DNA of 43,279 nt from Actinomycetaceae bacterium. GTDB lineage: Bacteria; Actinomycetota; Actinomycetes; Actinomycetales; Actinomycetaceae. A program made the translations under genes and the position numbers. Positions 1 to 8,649 of the stretch are shown in pieces (position 1 is the first letter of the stretch; every line of letters starts with the position of its first letter). Under the pieces are notes generated by a model. It was not told the origin of the DNA, ran no database searches, and saw only the letters and a program-made list of their open reading frames with translations. The stretch is taken from NCBI GenBank assembly GCA_015062745.1, contig SUUB01000004.1, positions 62,323-105,601 of the forward strand, written 5' to 3'.

Positions 1-2045
1 TTGCGCTGCTCATCGAAGCGGGCCTTGATCTCCACCAGTGCCAACACCTGCTTGCCCGCCTGCGCCGCCTGGATCAGCGAATCAATGATCGGAGAATCTC
101 CCGACGTGCGGTACAGCGTCTGCTTAATCGCCAGCACATTCGGGTCACTTGCCGCCTGCGCAATGAATTGTTGCACGGAGGTTGAGAATGCTTCGTACGG
201 GTGGTGCAGCAGAATGTCATGGCTGCGAATTGCCTCGAAGAAATCGGAGGGCTTCGACGATTCGACCTCAGCCAGTCCGAACGGCGTGACGGGCACGTAC
301 TTCGGGTACTTGAGGTTCGGCCGGTCCAGATCATGTATAACATTCAGACCTGTCAGATCCAGCGGTGCGGGTAGGCGGTAAACGTCCTCCTGGCGAATAC
401 CGAGTTCCCGCACCAACAGCTGCAGGACGTAGTCGGAGATTCCTTCTTCAACCTCCAAACGCACCGCCGGGCCGAAGCGCCGCCGCATCAGCTCGCGTTC
501 GAGGGCGGTGAGCAGGTTTTCGGCGTCGTCCTCTTCGACTTCCATATCTTCGTTGCGTGTCACTCGGAAGGTGTAGTACTCGACGACTTCCATACCGGGG
601 AAGAGCTGTTCGAGGTGGGCGCCGATCACTTCTTCCAGCGGCACGTACTTGGTCCGGCCCTCACTATCGATGGGAACATCTTCGGGACGGTAGGCCCTGC
701 CCTCGGAATCCACCGCGATAAATCGTGGTAGCAGCTGCGGTACCTTGACGCGTGCGAACAGGTTCTTTCCCGTTCTTGGATTTCGCACGACGACGGCGAG
801 GTTCAGCGACAGCCCCGAGATGTAAGGGAAGGGGTGTGCCGGGTCCACCGCGAGCGGTGTCAGCACCGGGAAGATCTGTTTCTTGAAGAACTTGCGCAGC
901 CGGTCGCGTTCCGCTTCGCGCAGGTCGTGCCAGTGCAAGATATCGATGCCCTCACGGGCGAGCTTCGGCTGCACATCCTCGGCGAAGACCTTCGCATGCC
1001 GCGCCATTAACTCATGAGTGCGCTCGGTGATGCCGTCCAACACCTGCCGCGGCGTCATACCCGAGGCGGCCGTAACCGCCATACCGGTGGCGATGCGACG
1101 CTTCAGACCCGCAACGCGGACCATGTAGAACTCGTCCAGGTTCGACGCGAAAATCGCCAGGAACCAGGCGCGCTCAAGGATCTGAAGACTCTGTTCCTCC
1201 GCCTGCTCCAGTACACGCTCGTTGAAGGCCAGCCAGGAAAGCTCTCGATCCGCGAAACGTCCGTCCGGCAGGGTGGACTGGTCCAGTGAACGCGAGGCCT
1301 TTTTGGCTTCGTCGCGTGCCTGCTTCGCCATTTCCACAAGCGAGGTGGTGGATACCGGTGAGCCGAGCCGCATGCGTGCCTTGGCTCGGGCTCGTTCCGC
1401 CAGGCGTTCTTCTTCGTCGACGACGATGATGTCTTCGTCGTCATCCTCTTCCTCGTCTTCGCCGCCGAGATCGCCAATCTCTTGCTCGTCGACGTCGCCA
1501 GGGCTCTCAGGGGCATCGTCAGCCGGAGTGTCATTGCCGACCTCATCGTTCTTGCTGACCTCGTTGGCCTCGTTAGCCTCGACGGTCTCGTGAGGCTCGC
1601 TGGCACCGTGAGCCCCGTCAACCCCGCGTGACTCAAGCGCGGCGTCGTCGACCCGCTCACCGTCGGCGCTGGAGGAACCGCCGCCCCCGCCGGGAGCGTC
1701 ATCTTCACCGGTCGCCTCGGCGGCGGCATTCGCATCGGCTTGCCCTTCTGCGGTATCGCCAGCGGCGCTCACATCGGCGTCATACCCTCCGGCAGGATCG
1801 CCAGCAGCATTCACATCACCCTCAACAAGTTGCGGTGAGTCTTGAAGTTGCGGCGAGTCTTGGCGCCCCTGCTCTGATGCCGGATCCACGTCTGACGCCG
1901 AGTCGGTACCTTGGGATTGATCGGCAGGCACACTCGAGGCATGATCGACGACGTCCGTAGCGACCCATTCGGAGGGCGCGGTCCCCGCGGTTGAATCCGT
2001 TGACGTCTCAGGCAGCGTTGGCTCTTCGTTCATAAAGACCATCAT
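1..2045 (-). CDS. ppk: Polyphosphate kinase (PPK1), 3' part truncated by window start, with long acidic N-terminal extension
   Basis: Minus-strand frame translated by hand from ATG at 2033 (alternative in-frame ATGs at 2042/2045): [11 protein letters not shown]...[21 protein letters not shown]...[45 protein letters not shown], the classic PPK1 N-terminus; same frame still reads RFDEQR at the window edge. Not in the supplied ORF track because it is open at the edge. Confidence 0.93.
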   Translation of the reverse strand, partial: MMVFMNEEPTLPETSTDSTAGTAPSEWVATDVVDHASSVPADQSQGTDSASDVDPASEQGRQDSPQLQDSPQLVEGDVNAAGDPAGGYDADVSAAGDTAEGQADANAAAEATGEDDAPGGGGGSSSADGERVDDAALESRGVDGAHGASEPHETVEANEANEVSKNDEVGNDTPADDAPESPGDVDEQEIGDLGGEDEEEDDDEDIIVVDEEERLAERARAKARMRLGSPVSTTSLVEMAKQARDEAKKASRSLDQSTLPDGRFADRELSWLAFNERVLEQAEEQSLQILERAWFLAIFASNLDEFYMVRVAGLKRRIATGMAVTAASGMTPRQVLDGITERTHELMARHAKVFAEDVQPKLAREGIDILHWHDLREAERDRLRKFFKKQIFPVLTPLAVDPAHPFPYISGLSLNLAVVVRNPRTGKNLFARVKVPQLLPRFIAVDSEGRAYRPEDVPIDSEGRTKYVPLEEVIGAHLEQLFPGMEVVEYYTFRVTRNEDMEVEEDDAENLLTALERELMRRRFGPAVRLEVEEGISDYVLQLLVRELGIRQEDVYRLPAPLDLTGLNVIHDLDRPNLKYPKYVPVTPFGLAEVESSKPSDFFEAIRSHDILLHHPYEAFSTSVQQFIAQAASDPNVLAIKQTLYRTSGDSPIIDSLIQAAQAGKQVLALVEIKARFDEQR

Positions 2046-2587
2046 CCCATTAACTGCCAGTCCTTTACACCCCCATTTCGCGAGTTGCGCTCGCCGTCGG
2101 GGGCGGATCCGACATTGGCAGAAGGCCCGGGGCCGCATTGGCAAAGGACCCGGAGGCGCAGGGGCCTGCGCCCACCCCCGTCGAAGAAGTGGAGGGCATG
2201 GCGAGAAGTGGAGGAGAAATCACGAGCTTTCTTGAAAAACCCTCCACTTCTTGAGCCCTGGGACGACAGGCGGGCCGCGCCAACGCTGACCCCGTCTCTA
2301 CGCTCCGCTTCTTGGCTACTGGGATGACTGGCCAGAGGAGGCTTATGTGCCGATGCACCGCCTGCGGCTATCCTCTCCAAGTGCTGCACTACGATCCCGG
2401 GGCCGCCCTCCCGGATCCGCACACTGCACAGCTCTGTATCACTCGGCCGAAGTCAAGGCTGCAGTTTCGCCTGCCAAACCGCACACCTCAAGGCATTTCC
2501 GCAGCTCAAAGCGACGAGATGAACTGAAATTCCATAGCAGCTATACTGCATCCATGCGGTCTGACTCACCCGGATACGGAGGTGGCG

Positions 2588-2761
2588 ATGCTCGGCAGCA
2601 CCGGTAATCCCCCGCTCCGCACATCTCTGCAGGCGTTACGCGCCGAGGCTCCACCGGAGACCCGGCGCATGATCAGCAGCGTCCTTCGCGGTGAACGGCC
2701 GGTCCGCGATCTCATTAGTTCATCGTGGACGAGCAAGAGGCTGTGGTTCTCTTCCGAATAG
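2588..2761 (+). CDS. Small hypothetical ORF (57 aa), uncertain
   Basis: MLGSTGNPPLRTSLQALRAEAPPETRRMISSVLRGERPVRDLISSSWTSKRLWFSSE; no recognised family; could be a degraded gene. Confidence 0.25.
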   Translation: MLGSTGNPPLRTSLQALRAEAPPETRRMISSVLRGERPVRDLISSSWTSKRLWFSSE

Positions 2762-2913
2762 ACCGCTGAGCCGCAACAGCAGATAGACGCTGCGCGCAAT
2801 AGGACCAGGGGTTCCGCCAACGGCGCATTGCCCGGCGGCACCACTCCTAAGACCACTGCCACCACCGCTGCCACGACCACTGCCACCACCGCTGCCATAA
2901 CGCGGGATAACAG

Positions 2914-3879
2914 ATGAAGACCGAGAAACCCAGCAGCCAGGAACGCAAGAAGCGTCGGAGTCGCATGGTACTGGCGCTAGTGATCGTAGCCTTCGCCTCA
3001 TTCACCGTTCTAGGTCTCGTCAGAGGGGACGTCCCCGGAAGCTACAAGGACACGGTCTGGACCGTGACTTTTGCCATTACCGGAGGATGGCTCTGTGCAC
3101 CGCTCCTATTTCGAGATCCGCTGAAGTGGAAAGTACGAGCAATCATTGAAGGTGTTGCCCTCGTCCTCTACATCTCCACCGTAGTGTTCGTCCTTCTTCA
3201 CTACTCTGCTGTCTATTCCGAACTTCTCGCAACCGAAAACTCAACTCTAAAACGGGGAATCGGCAAAGTTTTAGTAGCCCCCACTGTACCCGGTCTTGTA
3301 CGTGCCTTCTTCTTTTATCTCAACGTAGCCTTCGGCCGTAAACCCGACAAACACCTCAACCCGACTCCCGAACCAAAAGCCCGACAGCAAGCAGAAATCA
3401 GGGCAAGAACACAGGACTTTCACCATTGGGGCAAGCGGTTCGGCAGCCATGCACTGATCTTCATCGCCTTCCTCTCCGCAGCGCTCGCCGTTGCCGTATT
3501 CACCAGCGGACACCTCGCAGACTCACCCACCCACCGCACCTGGGCCGCCATCTTCACCATCACCCCCATCTGGATCACCATCCTGCTCCGGTTCAGCCCG
3601 GAACACACCTGGAAGTCACGCGCTACAATCCTCGCAGTGGCTGCCTTCCTCTACGCCGTCATCGCCGTGTACGTGATCATGAACTACACAGTTATCGTAG
3701 AGACAACACCAGAAACGGGCATTCTCGCACCCTTCGAAGGACCGAAGCCAACGGTAAGCACACCATACCTACTCAGCTTCTTATGCGGATTGTCATCCTA
3801 CCTACTCTTCTCGTCCAGGCGCCGCACAAGGCGCTTCTTCGGTGTAGATCTGCCGGAACAGGACGAGGACAGTGAGTGA
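2914..3879 (+). CDS. Multi-pass membrane protein with two homologous halves
   Basis: 321 aa ORF, several hydrophobic helices, internal repeat visible by eye. Confidence 0.8.
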   Translation: MKTEKPSSQERKKRRSRMVLALVIVAFASFTVLGLVRGDVPGSYKDTVWTVTFAITGGWLCAPLLFRDPLKWKVRAIIEGVALVLYISTVVFVLLHYSAVYSELLATENSTLKRGIGKVLVAPTVPGLVRAFFFYLNVAFGRKPDKHLNPTPEPKARQQAEIRARTQDFHHWGKRFGSHALIFIAFLSAALAVAVFTSGHLADSPTHRTWAAIFTITPIWITILLRFSPEHTWKSRATILAVAAFLYAVIAVYVIMNYTVIVETTPETGILAPFEGPKPTVSTPYLLSFLCGLSSYLLFSSRRRTRRFFGVDLPEQDEDSE

Positions 3880-4149
3880 TCCCCGGCCCGGCGTTCCGTC
3901 GGCTTGACGGTATGTCTCACCGTGCTTCGACCTGCCGCGCAGATTTCCAGCGGCTGTTCACAGACTCGCCGGAGGGCCCACCAGGCAACGATCCCGCACC
4001 AAAGTGGACGAACACGGCAATTCACCACGTAGCCAGAGGCATGCTCCGGCGCATCGTATTTGCCGCGCAATCTTCCGGTGGCAGGTCACCCTCGCAGGCT
4101 CTCCGCCGCTCACTAATGTAACGCGACAGTCAAGACTCTCCACTAGGCC

Positions 4150-5280
4150 CTATCCGTAAAGAACATGCCGTTGAGCGGTGGTGAAACCCATCCTTTCGTA
4201 GAGAGACACAGCTGTCGTGTTGTCGGCGTCCGTGTACAGCCTGACCAATTTGGCACCGCGCTTGGTAATCAGCTGCAGTCCCGCCGCGGTCAATGCCGCA
4301 CCTAACCCGCGCCGTTGCGCCGTCGGCGCCACTCCAAGCACGTATAGCTCATACTCGGAAGGAACTTCCTCCGGTTTGAACCAAATAAAACCTTGCAGTT
4401 CGCCACCATCGGCCTCGGCAAGCAGGCAAAGGTCTGGATCGAACCAGTCCTGTTCGAAGCGCTGACGCATATCCGCCTCAGTCAGTTGCCCCTGTTCCGG
4501 ATGCGAAGCGAAGGCCGCAGCATTCAATGCGGTAAATGCCTCTAGATCCACACGCGGATCGAGCGCACGCAGGCGGAAGCCGCCTGCCGCCAAGACGCCG
4601 TCGGCAGTGTCGCGGGCGGAGGCGCCGCCGTCGCCAGAAGTACGGCCCTCGCCCGAAGCGCCGTCCCCATTCCCCTCCTCGCCAGCAGTTATCTCGCGCT
4701 GCAAGACAAGCAAAGCACGACGCGCAGTCAGATCGAACTCACTCGCCAACCGGGCGGCGGCAGGAAGATCGCCATGGGCCCACGCTCCTGCCACGGTATT
4801 CTCAGCGCGCGGGTCCATGCCGTGAACCTGCGAGTCACGCTCGAAAAGATCCGCATGTACCTTTCGTGCCAACGCTCGGCCATACCCCCGACGTCGGGCA
4901 TTCGGGCGCACCGCCAGCTCGACCGTGCCGGCACGCCCGAGATGCGCCAGCCCCGCCACCGCGAGTGGAGCCCCGGCCGGGGCTGGCACACTCTCCGTCG
5001 CCCGCTTCTCACACCCCTGCGTATCCGGGGCGCTCCCGCGCTCCTGCTGCGCCTTCTGCATGCCACCGTGATCTTCAGACGCCCCGGCGACGCCGGAAGT
5101 CGGGCCCACCGCGCCGTCGTCGTCAATCACCCATATGTGCGAATCCGGAGCCCCGGCAGCAACGTCAAGCAGGGTCTGCTCATCGAAGGGAGCGAACCCA
5201 TCTACCTGCTCGCACTGCCGGTTGATCGCTGCCAGCGTGTCCCGCCATGCCGCCGCAGGAAACGGCCCGCGCACCCTCAT
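4150..5280 (-). CDS. mshD: Mycothiol synthase (tandem GNAT acetyltransferase)
   Basis: Protein from MRVRGPFPAAAWRDTLAAINRQ..., two GNAT repeats (...VAGLAHLGRAGTVELAVRPNARRRGYGRAL... and ...LYVLGVAPTAQRRGLGAALTAAGL...LYERMGFTTAQRHVLYG). ORF-track start at 5400 is probably too far upstream. Confidence 0.85.
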   Translation of the reverse strand: MRVRGPFPAAAWRDTLAAINRQCEQVDGFAPFDEQTLLDVAAGAPDSHIWVIDDDGAVGPTSGVAGASEDHGGMQKAQQERGSAPDTQGCEKRATESVPAPAGAPLAVAGLAHLGRAGTVELAVRPNARRRGYGRALARKVHADLFERDSQVHGMDPRAENTVAGAWAHGDLPAAARLASEFDLTARRALLVLQREITAGEEGNGDGASGEGRTSGDGGASARDTADGVLAAGGFRLRALDPRVDLEAFTALNAAAFASHPEQGQLTEADMRQRFEQDWFDPDLCLLAEADGGELQGFIWFKPEEVPSEYELYVLGVAPTAQRRGLGAALTAAGLQLITKRGAKLVRLYTDADNTTAVSLYERMGFTTAQRHVLYG

Positions 5281-5906
5281 TCGAGCATGCCGTCTGTGGC
5301 CAACTTGCCAGCTGCTCGGAACTCGGCCGAGGTGAGCAGCATCGCGCGGTCGCGGCGGGTCACATCGGTGGCCAACGGGTGATCGCCAGTACCGATCCAC
5401 ACCGGATCAACCTCGCCGAGGAAGTTCGTCAAACGGGCGGAGTCCGTGAGCACGGCGGCGAAGTCACCTTCATATGTACCCGCCAAAACCGAATCCCACT
5501 CCTGGCGCACAGTTCCCGGTTTCGGGGTCATGGCAATCTTCTGCTCCCCGTCCGCCCCTTGGCGGCGCAGCACCTCCGCCGAAGCCTCGTAGCGCCGATT
5601 GACCTCAGCGCCCTCACGCCGGATCCATTCGCGCAGGAGGTAGCCACGCCACAGAATCCCCGGCAGGGTGTTCTCCGGCGAACGGATCCACGACTCGGCG
5701 ATCACGTCAACACCCTCTTCATCGACCAAGGCCAGAATGCGCTTGAAAGTCTCGGGATCCTCACCGCTATGATGCCGCCCCATTGGCACCAATGCCTGCG
5801 CCGAGGTGTGGGCAAGTTCCGAGTTGTAGGCGACGTCGGCCTCCCCTTCGATCGCCTCGATCTGATCCGCATCGAGCTGCGCGGGGCGCCTTGGCTTCTT
5901 GGTCAT
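5277..5906 (-). CDS. Conserved actinobacterial hypothetical protein
   Basis: MTKKPRRPAQLDADQIEAIEGEADVAYNSELAHTSAQAL...; stop overlaps the start of mshD (coupled). Start chosen at the internal Met after MLAIAPD...EEDV. Confidence 0.7.
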   Translation of the reverse strand: MTKKPRRPAQLDADQIEAIEGEADVAYNSELAHTSAQALVPMGRHHSGEDPETFKRILALVDEEGVDVIAESWIRSPENTLPGILWRGYLLREWIRREGAEVNRRYEASAEVLRRQGADGEQKIAMTPKPGTVRQEWDSVLAGTYEGDFAAVLTDSARLTNFLGEVDPVWIGTGDHPLATDVTRRDRAMLLTSAEFRAAGKLATDGMLE

Positions 5907-6483
5907 AACATCCTCCTCGTAGTCACCGCCGGTTGAGTGAACCGTTGGCGTTGTGACAGCTTTAGCGGCTGTGCCCGTCTGGATGTGACTATTCTCCCGC
6001 AGATCAGGAGCGATGGCGAGCAAATCGGAACACTACATCGATGTCCGTGGGGCAGCATCTCACACCCCGCATACTCGCACATTCCACAGGCCGTACCATT
6101 CCGGCATTCTCTGCCGTCTCCGAGCACGGGGGCCGCTTGACGAGGAGACACATAGCACCGGGCTAGAGCTGTTGCCGTCTCCGAGCGCGGGGGCACCTGA
6201 CGGACACCTACTGCTCGAAATCCGCCGCCGTCCTGCCAACTCCGCGCGTAGCACCTTTTGCCCCTCGCGCCTGCTCCATGAGGGACTCACCACTATCACG
6301 GCTCACCACCATCCCCACGGCTCACGCTAAGAACCGCAGTACCGACGGCTCGGCGCTCTGCTTTTGGCTTTTGGCGAGCACGTTTCCCGCCTCGCACCTG
6401 CTCCCCGATCCACCACAACCTCCAACCGTGCACGTCACGGTGCTCGATGTGCCTAATCCGCGCCGGACGGGTAAACTACTTGC

Positions 6484-6559
6484 GGGCCTATAGCTCAATT
6501 GGCAGAGCACCGGACTTTTAATCCGTGGGTTCAGGGTTCGAGTCCCTGTGGGCCTACCA
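6484..6559 (+). tRNA. tRNA-Lys (anticodon TTT) with encoded CCA, 3' part reconstituted by the prophage
   Basis: GGGCCTA TA GCTC...anticodon stem/loop GGACTTTTAATCC...T-arm CAGGGTTCGAGTCCCTG, acceptor TGGGCCT, A73, CCA. Confidence 0.95.
6512..6557. repeat. attL core (46 bp), GGACTTTTAATCCGTGGGTTCAGGGTTCGAGTCCCTGTGGGCCTAC
   Basis: Perfect match to 42846..42891; lies in tRNA-Lys 3' half. Confidence 0.95.
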
Positions 6560-6616
6560 CCAGAAAACAGCACCAGCACGCCGAAACAGCCCGCGCCGCC
6601 CAGCGTCCGCCGGCAC

Positions 6617-6641
6617 ACAAGGTTAGCTACAAGGTTAGCTA
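6617..6641. promoter_or_regulatory. Candidate integrase arm-type sites (left): ACAAGGTTAGCT x2
   Basis: GGTTAGCTA at 6621..6629 and 6633..6641, 12-bp spacing, same motif and spacing as at 42741..42761. Confidence 0.6.
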
Positions 6642-6730
6642 AGAGTAAGAGAAGGAGACAATTCCCACTCGACACACCCTTCCATTCCCAGCAACAGTGT
6701 CTAGACTGAAGGCAAGAGAGGAGGACAACG

Positions 6731-7249
6731 ATGTTTGATTTTAGCGGCAAGACTGTCGGCGAAATCCGGAAGGCCGCCCGCGAGCACGCCAAGCTCGTGC
6801 GGACCACCTATAAGGCACTTACAATCCCGGTCAATCCGGTCGCGGTCGCCCGCGCTATGGGGGCATCCGTTTTCATCGCCGAACTTGGCGACGACGTGTA
6901 CGGCATGCTCATTAACGACGACGCCGGTCCAAACATCTACATCGACCGAGACCAACCAGCCGTCCGGCAACGATTCACCTGCGCGCACGAAGTAGGCCAC
7001 CTCTACTCACACCTTGGCGACACCAGAACCTTCGTTGACGCCCGATCGGACGAAGGTCGCGGCACCGCGTCCGAAATCTACGCGAACGAGTTCGCTGCAG
7101 AGCTCCTCATGCCCGAAGAGGAACTACGCACTCGAATCGACCCAAACCTATCTGACCTTGATCAATATTCTGAGAACTCCCGACTTGCCAGAGAGTTCGA
7201 CGTATCACTGTCCGCACTCGTCTACCGGCGAAAGCTACTGAATGTCTGA
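6731..7249 (+). CDS. ImmA/IrrE family zinc metallo-endopeptidase
   Basis: FTCAHEVGHLYSH (HExxH) and SEIYANEFAAELLMP motifs. Confidence 0.92.
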   Translation: MFDFSGKTVGEIRKAAREHAKLVRTTYKALTIPVNPVAVARAMGASVFIAELGDDVYGMLINDDAGPNIYIDRDQPAVRQRFTCAHEVGHLYSHLGDTRTFVDARSDEGRGTASEIYANEFAAELLMPEEELRTRIDPNLSDLDQYSENSRLAREFDVSLSALVYRRKLLNV

Positions 7250-7631
7250 ACACGCCACGTCGACACCCGGCATGGACGAACCCCTCACTGACAACGCGAT
7301 GCCCGTCAGCGACGACACAAATTCGTCACCACAGGTACCGACACCCAAACAGATCGAAGAGACCCAGGACATTACAAGCGAGACAAAGTCTGAAGCGCCT
7401 AGAGACACACTTGAACGTCTCACACGACTCTACCCCTTCCTCCACCTCTTCATCGCACACGCAAAACACTGCTACCCCGACGTCACCCAACGCGAACGAG
7501 TGGAATACATGAGACGCGAACACCGCAAGTTCCACCTATGGTGCCGCATAGGAGACTACATATTCGTCTCCCTCATATGCGTCGCACTATTAGCCACCAT
7601 CGGCATCAACATCTGGAACCTAGCAAACTAA
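7242..7631 (+). CDS. Hypothetical protein with a C-terminal transmembrane helix
   Basis: Overlaps ImmA stop (ATGTCTGA); C-terminus YIFVSLICVALLATIGINIWNLAN hydrophobic. Confidence 0.7.
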   Translation: MSEHATSTPGMDEPLTDNAMPVSDDTNSSPQVPTPKQIEETQDITSETKSEAPRDTLERLTRLYPFLHLFIAHAKHCYPDVTQRERVEYMRREHRKFHLWCRIGDYIFVSLICVALLATIGINIWNLAN

Positions 7632-7664
7632 CCCACCCCGGCGCTCGCGGCCGCGGGCATCCTG

Positions 7665-7785
7665 CTGGAAAATATGCCAGCATTTATACCACTCGAGCGT
7701 CGCCCTGGAATATATACCAGCTTTTATACCACCGTCCGCGTTTCTCACGATTCCTCACGTTTTCTCTCACGGTTTCTCACACCAC
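7665..7785. repeat. Non-coding repeat module, copy 1
   Basis: CTGGAAAATATGCCAGCATTTATACCAC (7665), CTGGAATATATACCAGCTTTTATACCACC (7705), then TTTCTCACGATTCCTCACGTTTTCTCTCACGGTTTCTCACACC; close copy at 8571..8649. Confidence 0.8.
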
Positions 7786-7832
7786 TCACTTCCCATCCCT
7801 TCCCACGCCCATCATGTCGGCCCCTCACCGAC

Positions 7833-7856
7833 TGTTGTTACCAGTCGGTAACAACA
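7833..7856. promoter_or_regulatory. Perfect inverted repeat TGTTGTTACC-AGTC-GGTAACAACA upstream of lipoprotein gene
   Basis: 10-bp arms, 4-nt spacer, ~38 bp before ATG at 7894. Confidence 0.6.
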
Positions 7857-7893
7857 CCTTCCGCTTTCGTTCACCATCGGTTAAGCTAACGCC

Positions 7894-8469
7894 ATGAACA
7901 CACACATGGGCCGCAGGGCAGCGGCCATAGCAACCACAATTCCCCTTCTCCTCCTGGGCGCGTGCTCGTCCGACAACGACGACGCCACCCCAACAACTGC
8001 CGCAGCTGCGGAAACAACAGTCGAAGAAGCACTCGGCTATGACGACGACACTATCGACACAGACGACGACACAGACGACTACTCTGACACTGGAAACACC
8101 CTCATCGCGTCATGGGGCGAAACAATTGATTATGAGGACGGTGTATCGTTCTCCGTGACCAAGCCTGTGCCGACCACCGTCTCCGAGTATTACCAGGACG
8201 AGTACACGAACCCCGTCGAGATCACAATCACCGTCACAAACAACTCAAACGAAGCCTACGATGCCGGCCTGACAATCATCGACGTTACATCGGCAGGCTC
8301 ATCCGCAGAAGCTATCTTCGACACGGAAGCAGGCTACGACGGCCAATACTCCTCGATCCTGCCCGGTAAATCCCTATCCTGGAAAGCCGCGTACGATGTC
8401 GCCGCCCCAGACGACGTCACCGTAGAAGTAACAGACTTCTTCCGAGAATCCGCATACTTCACAGACTAA
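7894..8469 (+). CDS. Prophage-encoded lipoprotein with acidic Asp/Thr-rich linker
   Basis: Signal peptide with lipobox LLLGAC (…TTIPLLLLGACSSDNDD) and a C-terminal region resembling DUF4352-like extracellular domains. Confidence 0.8.
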   Translation: MNTHMGRRAAAIATTIPLLLLGACSSDNDDATPTTAAAAETTVEEALGYDDDTIDTDDDTDDYSDTGNTLIASWGETIDYEDGVSFSVTKPVPTTVSEYYQDEYTNPVEITITVTNNSNEAYDAGLTIIDVTSAGSSAEAIFDTEAGYDGQYSSILPGKSLSWKAAYDVAAPDDVTVEVTDFFRESAYFTD

Positions 8470-8570
8470 ACACCCATCCATTTCGCGGCGCGCTCCCCGG
8501 AAGCACACGGGGCAGCGCGCCGTCACGCACGTCAAGCAACGGCGGGAATGAAGTCGCGCGCAACGATGCG

Positions 8571-8649
8571 CTGGAAAACATACCGGTTTTTATACCACCG
8601 GCCCGGTTTCTCACGGTTCCTCACGTTTTCTCTCACGGTTTCTCACACC
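8571..8649. repeat. Non-coding repeat module, copy 2
   Basis: CTGGAAAACATACCGGTTTTTATACCACC...GGTTTCTCACGGTTCCTCACGTTTTCTCTCACGGTTTCTCACACC; overlaps the stop of the 8643 gene. Confidence 0.8.

Noticed and set aside
1103-1735. 210-aa minus ORF in ppk region
   Set aside because: Out of frame with the recognisable PPK1 reading frame.
2851-2897. 24-bp tandem repeat gaccactgccaccaccgctgccac x2
   Set aside because: Only two simple Thr/Ala-type units in a short intergenic region; too little to support function.
4536-5936. Several plus-strand Arg/Pro-rich ORFs over mshD and its neighbour
   Set aside because: Antisense shadows of well-supported genes.
6322-6807. 161-aa minus ORF containing TGTRTLNPRIKSPVLCQLSYRPA
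   Set aside because: Translation across the antisense of the tRNA-Lys gene, a familiar misannotation.
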